Positions 45,636 through 54,149 of a DNA stretch of 64,000 nucleotides are shown one piece after another. Under the pieces are notes generated by a model. That model was given only the letters and a program-made list of their open reading frames with translations, had not been told where the DNA came from and did no database searches. The position numbers and the translations under genes are program-made. The stretch comes from Hyphomicrobiales bacterium (GTDB lineage: Bacteria > Pseudomonadota > Alphaproteobacteria > Rhizobiales > Rhizobiaceae): assembly GCA_900468625.1 (NCBI GenBank), contig UBUL01000019.1:62001-126000 (forward strand), read 5' to 3'. Every line of letters begins with the position of its first letter. Within the stretch, counting starts at the first letter, position 1.

Positions 45636-47705
45636 ATGGCGGAAGGCGGCAAGAGGCATGCGATCGAGCCGGGCGATTACACGCGTCTGGGAGCAAATTA
45701 CGATGGAGAGGGTGTCAATTTTGCGCTTTTCAGCGCCTATGCGGAAAAGGTGGAGCTTTGCCTTTTCGACGAAAGCGGAAAGCAGGAGATCGAGCGGATC
45801 GCTCTGCCGGAATATACCCATGAGATCTGGCATGGCTATGTTCCTGGATTGAAGCCGGGCGCCTTGTATGGCTACCGCGTATACGGCCCGTTCGATCCGT
45901 TGAAAGGCCATCGCTTCAATGCGAACAAATTGCTTGTCGACCCCTATGCCCGTGAGCTTGTCGGCAATATCGAATGGTCGCAAGCCCAGTTCGCCTATGT
46001 CCTGGACGACGAGCAGAAGGATCTTTCCTTCGACGAGACAGACAGCGCCGGGCAGATGCCGAAATGCCGCGTCGTCGACCTCAAGAATGAAGCGCCGGAG
46101 AAAAGGCCGGTGGTCGCCTGGCCTCAAACCATTTTCTATGAGGCGCACGTCAAAGGAATGACGGTGCTAAATCCGGCAATTCCGGAGCCATTGCGTGGCA
46201 CCTTTGACGGTCTGGGGCATGGGGCGGTCGTCGATTATATCAAGAGCCTCGGCATCACTTCGATCGAGCTCCTTCCCATTCATTTCTTTCCCGATGACAG
46301 TCATTTGCTCGACAAGGGCTTAAGCAACTATTGGGGCTACAACAGCCTTGCCTTCTTCGCGCCGGCAACGCGTTATTACGGGCCGAAAGGCTTAGCCGGC
46401 TTTCGCGACATGGTGCGTGCCTTCCACGATGCCGGGATCGAGGTCATCCTCGACGTCGTCTATAACCATACCGCGGAGGGCAATGAACTCGGTCCGACCC
46501 TTTCGTTCAAGGGCATCGACAATTTCTCCTATTACCGCACTCTGCCGGACCAGCCTCGCTATTATATCAACGACACCGGCACCGGTAATACGATCAACAC
46601 GTCGCATCCGCGCGTGCTGCAAATGGTGACCGACTCGCTGCGCTATTGGGTCGAAGAAATGCACGTCGATGGCTTTCGTTTCGATCTCGGCACCATTCTG
46701 GGCCGCGAACCCCAGGGCTTCGATCAGCGCAGCGGCTTCTTCGATGCCGTTGGCCAGGATCCGGTCCTTGCGAAAGTGAAACTTATTGGCGAGCCGTGGG
46801 ACATTGGTCCCGGCGGTTACCAGGTAGGAGGATTTCCGCCGGGCTGGGCGGAATGGAACGATAAATATCGCGATACGGTACGCGATTACTGGAAGGGCAC
46901 TCCCGGCATGACAAGGGACTTCGCTGCCCGCATTCTAGGGTCAGGCGATGTTTATGATCTTCGCGGCCGCCGCCCATGGGCGAGCGTCAATTTCATCGCC
47001 GCGCATGACGGCTTCACGCTCAATGATCTCGTCTCCCATAACGAGAAGCACAATGAGGCCAATGGCGAAGACAACAATGACGGCCACAATGACAACCGCA
47101 GCTACAATTATGGCGCGGAAGGCCCGACCGACGATGAAGCCATCAATATCGTTCGGGAGCGCCAGAAGCGCAATTTCCTCGCGACCCTCTTTCTTTCGCA
47201 TGGGACGCCGATGCTGCTGGCGGGTGATGAATCCGGCCGCAGCCAGATGGGCAACAACAATGGCTACTGTCAGGACAATGAAGTCAGCTGGCTGCATTGG
47301 GACGATCGATATGGCAGCGCCGAAGCGCTTTATACGTTCGTCAAACGCCTGATCGCCTTGCGTCAGGCACATTCCATCCTCAGACGAGAAAATTGGCGTG
47401 ATGGTTTGATTGTAACCTGGCTCAATCAGGGCGGCGGCGAGCAGACGGATGAGCAATGGGATGATGAAGCGAATACAGCGATCGGCTTGCGCCTGTCGCG
47501 CGAGCAGCCCTTCGAAGAAGGCTGGGATGATGTTCTACTGCTGTTCAACCCCTGTGATGCAGATGTCGACTTTACCTTGCCGGATGACAAACGCTGGGCG
47601 CTGGAGCTGTCGACATCCGATCCTGACGAGCCGGATCGAGGTGCAGTGGAGAAGAAGATTTTGAATCTTGAAGCCCGCAGTCTCTCACTTTTGCGGCCAG
47701 CCTGA
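45636..47705 (+). CDS. glgX: Glycogen debranching enzyme
   Basis: GH13_11 isoamylase-type enzyme of 689 residues hydrolysing alpha-1,6 branches. Order: CBM48-like N-domain (YTRLGANYDGEGVNFALFSA), barrel with LDVVYNHTAEGNELGPTLSF, nucleophile region VDGFRFDLGTILGREPQGFD, acid E in LIGEPWDIGPGGYQVGGFP, and FIAAHDGFTLNDLVSHNEKH. The start at 45636 has GAGG 6 bases upstream; 26 codons of open frame upstream lack one. In this context it debranches GlgE/GlgB glucan so that TreY and TreZ can turn the chains into trehalose. Confidence 0.94.
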   Translation: MAEGGKRHAIEPGDYTRLGANYDGEGVNFALFSAYAEKVELCLFDESGKQEIERIALPEYTHEIWHGYVPGLKPGALYGYRVYGPFDPLKGHRFNANKLLVDPYARELVGNIEWSQAQFAYVLDDEQKDLSFDETDSAGQMPKCRVVDLKNEAPEKRPVVAWPQTIFYEAHVKGMTVLNPAIPEPLRGTFDGLGHGAVVDYIKSLGITSIELLPIHFFPDDSHLLDKGLSNYWGYNSLAFFAPATRYYGPKGLAGFRDMVRAFHDAGIEVILDVVYNHTAEGNELGPTLSFKGIDNFSYYRTLPDQPRYYINDTGTGNTINTSHPRVLQMVTDSLRYWVEEMHVDGFRFDLGTILGREPQGFDQRSGFFDAVGQDPVLAKVKLIGEPWDIGPGGYQVGGFPPGWAEWNDKYRDTVRDYWKGTPGMTRDFAARILGSGDVYDLRGRRPWASVNFIAAHDGFTLNDLVSHNEKHNEANGEDNNDGHNDNRSYNYGAEGPTDDEAINIVRERQKRNFLATLFLSHGTPMLLAGDESGRSQMGNNNGYCQDNEVSWLHWDDRYGSAEALYTFVKRLIALRQAHSILRRENWRDGLIVTWLNQGGGEQTDEQWDDEANTAIGLRLSREQPFEEGWDDVLLLFNPCDADVDFTLPDDKRWALELSTSDPDEPDRGAVEKKILNLEARSLSLLRPA

Positions 47706-48188
47706 GACAGGCGTGGGAGAAATAACAATGCACATCGCACGTCTCAAGAGTGTGCAAGCTCGGATAAGCAAGCGAAATCTCGATCCTATCCTCCAATCGA
47801 AGATCCTATCGATATCGCCATTTTGGCGATACGCGGCTTTCCTCATCTCACCGGCCTAGCGGACGATGAAACGAATATTGGGACTTAATGTCGTCTTCTG
47901 GCCCGCATGATTTCCTGCGCTATGCCGGCGAGCAATAGGGGTTCTATCCAATTAGTCGTCGGCCCATATAAAACATGCCGCTCACTGACATTTTAGCCTG
48001 AATCAAGATCGATTGGCTCCGTCTGGTTTTCAGCAGACGTCAATATCTGTTGTTGCTTGGAAACTTTTCCGAGTCTCGGAACTTTGATGGGAGACGGTGA
48101 GATGATGCGCGGGCGTTCCCCTGCAAGGGATCGATGCTGCTGTACCGTCTTCGATTTCCATGGCCGATGGGCCGAGCCGGAGGAGCTG
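47706..48188. other. Intergenic stretch without a recognised gene
   Basis: About 480 bases. Short frames only; no terminator with a clear T run after glgX and no GGAAC-type promoter before the next gene (a GGAAC near 48075 lacks a matching -10). Confidence 0.4.
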
Positions 48189-48812
48189 ATGCCGTTAACA
48201 TATCACGTTGGCATCCATGACGAGGGTTTTGCCTACCGCGTCGGTGATGTCTGGTCGGAGACCTTTCCCGACCACGAGAGTGCGCTTGCCGCTGCCAAAT
48301 CTGCCGCAGCCCGGCAGCACCAGGGCGGTGAAGATGCCGAAATCAGCTACCAGCTGTCCGACGGACGCTGGCAGACGGAGCATGTCAGCCGCGGGGAAGG
48401 CCCGATCACGAATGTAAGCGATGATGAGGGACATGCCATGACTGAATTGACCGGATCATGCCGTTGCGGGCAAGTGCGTCTGATGGTGCGCGGAAAACCG
48501 CTTCGTATCGGCATTTGCCATTGCACCGATTGCCGGCAGGAAAGCGGGTCCGCCTTCACTTATTTCGGCCTGTGGCCCGCGAGTGAATTTCACTATGAAG
48601 GCGCGACGAGCGAGTTTGCCGGACGTGAGTTTTGCCCGCGTTGCGGATCGCGCGTCTTTGCTGCCGGCGATAGCGAGGTCGAGATCAAACTTGGGATACT
48701 GAGCGAGGCACCCACGCGTTTTAGGCCCACCTATGAGGTGTGGACCAAGCGGCGGGAATCCTGGCTTTCGCCGATCGAAGGAGCGGAGCAGTACGAAGAG
48801 GATCGACGATGA
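48189..48812 (+). CDS. DUF2188-GFA fusion protein
   Basis: Protein of 207 residues with two parts. Residues 1-80 are DUF2188-like (YHVGIHDEGFAYRVGDVWSE, then DHESALAAAKSAAARQHQGG). From residue 83 it is a GFA/CENP-V-type zinc protein: GSCRCGQVRLMVRG, CHCTDCRQESGSAF and FCPRCGSRVFAAG give the three Cys pairs that bind zinc. GGAGGAG precedes ATG 48189. A second ribosome site (GAGGG) and ATG at the GFA start (MTELTGS) suggest that two genes were fused by loss of a stop, or that the GFA part is also made alone. Substrate unknown; glutathione dependence should not be assumed. Confidence 0.8.
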   Translation: MPLTYHVGIHDEGFAYRVGDVWSETFPDHESALAAAKSAAARQHQGGEDAEISYQLSDGRWQTEHVSRGEGPITNVSDDEGHAMTELTGSCRCGQVRLMVRGKPLRIGICHCTDCRQESGSAFTYFGLWPASEFHYEGATSEFAGREFCPRCGSRVFAAGDSEVEIKLGILSEAPTRFRPTYEVWTKRRESWLSPIEGAEQYEEDRR

Positions 48813-49205
48813 GCGGCGTACGATGGTCGGTTGGCCATCTTGGCGAAGAGTAAAAAGCGGCTCAAATGGCCGGTGACCTGGGCTGCTCCCTACCTACTCG
48901 GCCATCTGTCATCCATGCTACAGCTGGGATCTCGACAGGCTCGCTGCGCTATAGCAAATATGCGCAAGGTGGATATTCTCCTCAGTTCTCAACGAAAACC
49001 GGTAGCGGATGCTCCGAAAATGGCAGGTGGGCAGTTCACATTACCTCAAGAGCTTGAAGATCACGTCACGCGTCGATTTTCGAACACTCAGCTCGACCTC
49101 AAGGCTGCCGATGGCCTATTCGAGTGGCCTTCATTTACGCCATGCGGCTCCGGAGCGACCTAATCGCAGCTTCAGGATCATCCAGATCGCCGAGTAAGCT
49201 TCTGA
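48813..49205. other. Intergenic stretch without a recognised gene
   Basis: About 390 bases. A plus frame of 110 codons (48831-49163) has no ribosome site and no family resemblance and is left out. Nothing else seen. Confidence 0.4.
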
Positions 49206-50144
49206 TCACTTCATGAACAGGCCGCACCCTCGAGATCTCATTTGATCATGCGATAGGAGTAGAACAGAAAGCCCGGCTTGTTCGGCGCACGAGAGACCTG
49301 CCTCACCGAGGACCATCATTGCCGTCGCCCAGGCGTCGGCACTCATACAATTGCCAGCGATTGCCGTCGCCGAGGCGGGTGGATTTTGGAGCGGCATGCC
49401 GAGCCGTGGATCCATGGTATGGGATAGACGGTGTCCGCCAACCTCCACCCAATGGCGATAATCTCCCGATGTCGCGATGGCAGCTCCGGAAAGCTCGATG
49501 ATGGAGTGCGGCGCTCGTTCGTGACGATCAGGTCGCTCAATGGCAATCGTCCAAGCACTGCCATCTGGTTGGGTACCGAGCGCGAGCAGTTCTCCATCGA
49601 TCGCGAAAAGGCCTGCTTCCACACCGTGCAGACGAGCTGCATCAGCCAGCCGATCGACACCATAGCCCTTGGCTATGCCGTTTAGGTCGAGATACACGTC
49701 GGCATGTTTGCGTGCTCTCCGATTGGCGATGTCGAGCTCCAGCGTGCGATAAGTCTGGTCGCGGCACTTGATGCGGGCGGCCTTTATCGCCGTTTCGTCT
49801 GCATCTGCCGTCCCGAAACCCCAGGCGGTGACGGCGTCCCCAACGCCAATGTCGAAGGCTCCGTGCGAAGCTTCGCCGATCGAGAGTCCCGCTTTCAGCA
49901 CGCTCATCAGCTGTTCGGGCAGGGATACCCACTCGCCAAGAGTGGCGCGGTTGAGGCGATTAAGATCGCTGTCGGGCTTCCACGTGGACATCTGCCGATC
50001 GACCTGCGCGACGGCGTTTGCCAAGGCGGCATCGACCTCCGCGGGTTTGAAGTCGAACGGCATGTGAAAAAGCGCCGACCAGCGAGTCCCCATGGTGGCC
50101 CCGTTCAACGCATGACGGGCAAGATTAGTAAACGTCTTCGGCAT
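49206..50144 (-). CDS. apbE: FAD:protein FMN transferase
   Basis: Flavinyltransferase of 312 residues that attaches FMN to Ser/Thr of exported proteins. Family motifs: ALNGATMGTRW at the N-terminus, GAFDIGVGDAVTAWGFG (about 95-111), VYLDLNGIAKGYGVDRLADA, IDGELLALG, IATSGDYRHWVEVGG and SHTMDPRLGMPL. No clear signal peptide, so it could act before export or be exported by another route. GGAGG precedes ATG 50144, which lies inside the end of the flavoreductase gene (20-base overlap). The likely acceptor is the DUF2271 protein encoded two genes upstream. Confidence 0.9.
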   Translation of the reverse strand: MPKTFTNLARHALNGATMGTRWSALFHMPFDFKPAEVDAALANAVAQVDRQMSTWKPDSDLNRLNRATLGEWVSLPEQLMSVLKAGLSIGEASHGAFDIGVGDAVTAWGFGTADADETAIKAARIKCRDQTYRTLELDIANRRARKHADVYLDLNGIAKGYGVDRLADAARLHGVEAGLFAIDGELLALGTQPDGSAWTIAIERPDRHERAPHSIIELSGAAIATSGDYRHWVEVGGHRLSHTMDPRLGMPLQNPPASATAIAGNCMSADAWATAMMVLGEAGLSCAEQAGLSVLLLSHDQMRSRGCGLFMK

Positions 50145-52326
50145 AGCGGCCCTCCGCCTTGAGAATGGCGAGATCAACGCCGTGCGGCGTCAGTATATCT
50201 GAGAGAGCCGCGGCCACTCCCAATGCCATCTCGCGGCTGCCGCAGACCAGAATCTGACCTCCCGTCGCAACCAGCTTGCGGATCCTTGCACCGTCATTGC
50301 GCAGGACGTCCTGAACGTAGGTCGGGTTCACCGTGCGCGAAAAAGCAGCAACGACGTCCACCAGGCGGCCTTCCGTCCTCCAGTTCGACAATTCCTCCGC
50401 ATAGAAGGCGTCGCTCGCCGGATGGCGTGTCCCGAAATAAAGATACATAGGTCGGCGTGCCCTGTTCGCGCGCGCAAAGCCCGCCAACGGCCCGATGCCG
50501 GTGCCAGCACCGATGAGGATGACCGGCCTTCGACCGCGTGCGGGCCGGAAATCCGGATTAGCACGAACAAAAGCGCTCACTGTCTGTCCGGGTTCAAGCG
50601 TCGTAAGCTGCCCAGAACAGAGGCCGCCCGGCTGTTTTCGGACGCAGATTTCCAAGAACCCGTCACTTGAGGCCGATGCGAGCGAATAGAACCGCGGCAC
50701 ATTCGAACCTTGAGGCAGAATGCCGACCAGATCGCCTGCCTCGAACCGCGGCAGCAGCGTCTTACCTGTCAGACGCTGCCGAATGGAAATCTTCGGCAGG
50801 GAGAAGCGCAGGATGACAGTGGTTGCCTCGACGCTTCCACCGTAATCGCGGCGTGAGGCGAGCGACAGATCCCACGTCTTCGGTCTGGTCTGCAGGTGAT
50901 TGAGTTCGAAGCTCCGACCGAGCGCTTGGGCGAGGTTCCGGCCCCAGCGGGCAAAGTCCTGGATCGACTGGCGGTCCACGGTGTCGTAAGGCAACAACAT
51001 ATTCCAACCCTTTTCTTCCGCCACCCGTGCGACTTCAGCTGCGAAGCCGCAGAAGGAGGGGAAGCTGCGGTCACCGAAGCCCAGAACTGCAAGCGAAAGA
51101 TCCTGCCTGACGGGTGTGCGGCGAAGGCGTTCAAGAAAGCCGCGCGCCGAAGCCGGAGCTTCGCCATCGCCGAAGGTCGCGGTAAGCAAGATTAATCGAC
51201 GCGCTCGCGCCCATCGCGCCGGCTCGAATGCGGACATCGGACCAACATGGACACGCATGCCCTGAACCGAGAGCGATTTGCTGAGCGTTTCGGCAAATTT
51301 CCAGGTGGTGCCACCGTCGCTGCCGACGAGGACTATGGTATCTGCGTCGCGCGCGGAAGCCGAACTTCCCTTTTTCCCGCCGCGGCCGGCGAACCAGACG
51401 GTGAGGCCGGTCCAGCTCAGGATGGGAATGGCGAGCGCGCAAACGCCAAGCAGCAGGCCGACCCACGCCATGCCTCGACCTGTATGCAGCATGACGACAA
51501 GGTCTGTCACGCGGTCGACCCAGTTTGAACCTTGCCAGGCGATCAGTGCACCGGTGCCCTGGTCGATAAAGCCCTCACCGGCGTCGGTCTTGAGGGTAAA
51601 TGTGTCAGTCGCATTGTCCGCGGCTGGAAAGCGAAGTGAGCGAAGTGTGTCGACCGAGGTCCGGCGCAAAGCGGAGATGGTGCCGACGGGAACGCCTGTA
51701 GCCCCGCTCACCTCCGCCGGAAAGGGCGGCGCGCCGGCACCCTCCGGCAGGTATCCGAAAGTCGCTGCGGTCATCCAAAGAGCGGTGAGCGACGATAGAA
51801 GGAGGCCGGGTAGCGCAAGCCGCGAAACGACCGCGTGCAGGCGCCTATCGCCGGTGCCCTTTGCAGGCTTGAGGATGAGACGCCACCCGCCTGCTCGACG
51901 TGCCAGCAGCGATAGCCCCGAGAGAGCCAGCGTCAGCAGCGCTGCCGCGCCACCGGCGGCAACGAGGCGACCGGTGTCGTTAAGAAACAAGGACCGATGA
52001 AAGTTGATAAGCCACCGCTCGAAAGTCGCTGTATTGGCGCTGCCAACCGGTCTCCCAGTCGCCGGATCGATGATGGATGAGACTGGCTGGTCGCCTTTGA
52101 GATAGTATGCCGTGATCCGGCCGGTTGGTGCGCGCCTGATCTGCTCCACCGAAGGCTCCGCAGCCTGAATGCGTGCGGCAAGTTCGGCCACGCTGATCTG
52201 CTGACTGGCGGGCACTGTGAGTGTCTCAAGGGCCGGGAAGACCGAAAGTGCGGTGCCGCTCATCGCAATGACAGTGACAAGTGCTGCGGCGATCAGCCCG
52301 AACCAGCGGTGGAGCGACCGAATCAT
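50125..52326 (-). CDS. PepSY-TM/flavodoxin/ferredoxin-reductase membrane flavoprotein
   Basis: Membrane protein of 733 residues. Residues 1-310 are a PepSY-TM module with four helices (LIAAALVTVIAMSGTALSVF first) and periplasmic PepSY segments. Residues about 330-470 are flavodoxin-like (IVLVGSDGGTTWKFAETLSK, LILLTATFGDGEAPASARGF) and about 500-733 a ferredoxin-NADP reductase module (RFYSLASASSDGFLEICVRK, VILIGAGTGIGPLAGFAR, then ILVCGSREMALGVAAAL). It should take electrons from NADPH through FAD and FMN and move them across the membrane. It lies between the DUF2271 gene (17 bases upstream) and apbE. Confidence 0.9.
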   Translation of the reverse strand: MIRSLHRWFGLIAAALVTVIAMSGTALSVFPALETLTVPASQQISVAELAARIQAAEPSVEQIRRAPTGRITAYYLKGDQPVSSIIDPATGRPVGSANTATFERWLINFHRSLFLNDTGRLVAAGGAAALLTLALSGLSLLARRAGGWRLILKPAKGTGDRRLHAVVSRLALPGLLLSSLTALWMTAATFGYLPEGAGAPPFPAEVSGATGVPVGTISALRRTSVDTLRSLRFPAADNATDTFTLKTDAGEGFIDQGTGALIAWQGSNWVDRVTDLVVMLHTGRGMAWVGLLLGVCALAIPILSWTGLTVWFAGRGGKKGSSASARDADTIVLVGSDGGTTWKFAETLSKSLSVQGMRVHVGPMSAFEPARWARARRLILLTATFGDGEAPASARGFLERLRRTPVRQDLSLAVLGFGDRSFPSFCGFAAEVARVAEEKGWNMLLPYDTVDRQSIQDFARWGRNLAQALGRSFELNHLQTRPKTWDLSLASRRDYGGSVEATTVILRFSLPKISIRQRLTGKTLLPRFEAGDLVGILPQGSNVPRFYSLASASSDGFLEICVRKQPGGLCSGQLTTLEPGQTVSAFVRANPDFRPARGRRPVILIGAGTGIGPLAGFARANRARRPMYLYFGTRHPASDAFYAEELSNWRTEGRLVDVVAAFSRTVNPTYVQDVLRNDGARIRKLVATGGQILVCGSREMALGVAAALSDILTPHGVDLAILKAEGRYAEDVY

Positions 52327-52343
52327 ATCAATTTCCTTGGTGA

Positions 52344-52823
52344 TTAACGCGAATAGGTGAAGTCCGCGATGTAGCGGCTGCCTTTGATCGCATGACCTGC
52401 GCCCGCTGAAGTCAGCGGTACGACGACTTCGTTGGGACTATCCTGCATGTCTTCGGCGGCGGAATCGATGTGCAGCCGGTAGCCAGCGTCGAAGAGGGTA
52501 TCGGCAAGATCGACGGTGATTTTGAGCGTGCGCCCGGAGCCAACGCTGGCGCCGGTGATGCCGTTGATTTCTCTTGTGGCGCCTCTGGTCGCGCGATACC
52601 ACCCGTTCAGGTGTTCGTAGTAGCGCGCCTTGCCACCGGCCATCCAGAGGCTGCCCACATATTTGCCCTGCCCATCCGTGACGTAATAGGCGAGATAGGC
52701 TCCGTTGCCGCCGAAACTGCGCATGTTGGTGGTGAAGGTCACCTGGCTTGCCAGGGCAAGGCTCGGCACTGTCAGCGCTGTCGTGATGGCCAGTACGGCC
52801 AACATGGGTTTGGTTCGCATCAT
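52344..52823 (-). CDS. DUF2271 periplasmic protein, likely FMN-carrying
   Basis: Exported protein of 159 residues with a Sec signal peptide (MLAVLAITTALTVPSLALA). The mature part follows DUF2271: GGNGAYLAYYVTDGQGKYVG, SLWMAGGKARYYEHLNGWYR, REINGITGASVGSGR. ITGAS (89-93) resembles the [ST]GA[ST] site where ApbE enzymes attach FMN, and an apbE gene is in the same operon. So it is probably the extracytosolic electron carrier fed by the PepSY flavoreductase. Flavinylation is inference. Confidence 0.82.
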   Translation of the reverse strand: MMRTKPMLAVLAITTALTVPSLALASQVTFTTNMRSFGGNGAYLAYYVTDGQGKYVGSLWMAGGKARYYEHLNGWYRATRGATREINGITGASVGSGRTLKITVDLADTLFDAGYRLHIDSAAEDMQDSPNEVVVPLTSAGAGHAIKGSRYIADFTYSR

Positions 52824-52851
52824 ATGCTCCGGTAAGAAAAGAATGGCGTGA

Positions 52852-53205
52852 TCAATTCATCTGGCTGTGCGGCATGCTGCCGGGCACAAAGAGGCCGTTG
52901 CTCGGCGGAGTGGTGTCCTTTGGGATGGGAGTGTTTCCGTTGCCGCAGGCATCATCGCCGCCGTCGTCATCTTCCTCGCCATGTTCGCCGCAGTCGTTGG
53001 CGGCGTGTTCGCCATTCCCATCCTGACGCTGGGGATATCCCTCGGTTTGGCCTTTTCGCTCGCGCTCGTGGTCCGCGACCTTCACGATGTCTTGCCTAGC
53101 CGTGTCGAACCTTAGCGTATCGAGTGGCAAAGCCCGGGCCGCCGTCACGGCGGCAAGAATGCTTGTGCCGGCAGCGGCGGCGAGAAGAAGTCTGCGGTTG
53201 ATCAT
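52852..53205 (-). CDS. Small exported Asp/Gly-rich protein, hypothetical
   Basis: Protein of 117 residues with a signal peptide (INRRLLLAAAAGTSILAAVT, possibly Tat). The mature part is hydrophilic and disordered: KVADHERERKGQTEGYPQRQ, then HGEEDDDGGDDACGNGN and a proline-rich end. GGAG lies 9 bases before ATG 53205. It is first in the DUF2271/PepSY/ApbE operon, 28 bases before DUF2271, and is divergent from the two-component genes. No family recognised; metal binding by the acidic/His segment is possible. Confidence 0.6.
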   Translation of the reverse strand: MINRRLLLAAAAGTSILAAVTAARALPLDTLRFDTARQDIVKVADHERERKGQTEGYPQRQDGNGEHAANDCGEHGEEDDDGGDDACGNGNTPIPKDTTPPSNGLFVPGSMPHSQMN

Positions 53206-53489
53206 GAATAAATCTCCTTGGGAATAAGCTTGTGGTCGCCGTACCGCAGTGTTCATCGAGTTGCGCGACATCGAGCCTTCCGGAGGACGATCGCAGTCTT
53301 CTCCTGGGTGCCGGGATATCGCGGCCATGATGCTGAGTGTGATGCGGTTTTCATCATTGGTTTGTTCTTGTGATCGAGGCGATCATTCGAACCACAAGCT
53401 GACCGGCACCTGACAGACGCTGAGACTTTGCTTCAGCTTCCCGTAAGCCAACGGTTGGACTACACAGGAAGGTAAAGGAGAGACTGAGC

Positions 53490-54149
53490 ATGAGAGTCTT
53501 GCTGATCGAGGACGATAGGGCGCTGGGGACGGCTATCCGTGATCAGATCGCAGCCGATGGACACTCCGTCGATTGGATGAACCGCCTTGATAGCGCGCGA
53601 GATGCGCATGCTTCGACCAGCTACGATCTCATCTTGCTTGACCTGATGCTGCCAGACGGGCTTGGCGTTCCGTTTCTCAAGGCGCTGAGGGCGCGGGGCG
53701 ACGTCACGCCCGTGATCATATTAACCGCGCTCGATCAGGTGTCGGATCGGATCTCGGGGCTCAACGCTGGAGCGGATGACTATATGGTGAAGCCTTTCGA
53801 CCTGGACGAATTATCCGCGCGCATCGGATCTGTTGCACGCCGCTACACGGGCAATCCGAATCCGATCATTACGCTGGGCCCGTTAGAAGTCGACCTTGCT
53901 GGGCGCAGCGTCAGGCTGAATGGCAAACCCATCGTCCTGACGGCGCGAGAATGGGTGTTGTTCGAGGCCTTTATCCAGCGTCCCGGCCAGTTGCTTTCCA
54001 AGGCGCAGCTCGAAGAACGGCTTTATTCTTTCGATCAGGAAGTTGAGAGCAATGCCATCGAGGTCCATGTGAGCCGGCTACGCAAGAAGTTGGGCGCGCG
54101 CGTGATCGAAACCGAGCGCGGACTTGGTTATAGGCTGGGGCGGCCATGA
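53490..54149 (+). CDS. OmpR/PhoP-family response regulator
   Basis: Regulator of 219 residues: receiver with EDD (8-9), D51 in LILLDLMLPDGLG, T in VIILTALDQ and K in YMVKPFDLDE; then a winged-helix DNA-binding domain (VLTAREWVLFEAFIQRPGQL, VESNAIEVHVSRLRKKLGAR). Its stop overlaps the sensor kinase start by ATGA. It is divergent from the flavin electron-transfer operon and probably controls it. Confidence 0.93.
   Translation: MRVLLIEDDRALGTAIRDQIAADGHSVDWMNRLDSARDAHASTSYDLILLDLMLPDGLGVPFLKALRARGDVTPVIILTALDQVSDRISGLNAGADDYMVKPFDLDELSARIGSVARRYTGNPNPIITLGPLEVDLAGRSVRLNGKPIVLTAREWVLFEAFIQRPGQLLSKAQLEERLYSFDQEVESNAIEVHVSRLRKKLGARVIETERGLGYRLGRP

Noticed and set aside
48074..48100. GGAAC word upstream of the DUF2188-GFA gene
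   Set aside because: No TT at 18 or 19 bases from it.
48831..49163. 110-codon plus-strand frame
   Set aside because: No ribosome site, no domain, and irregular composition.
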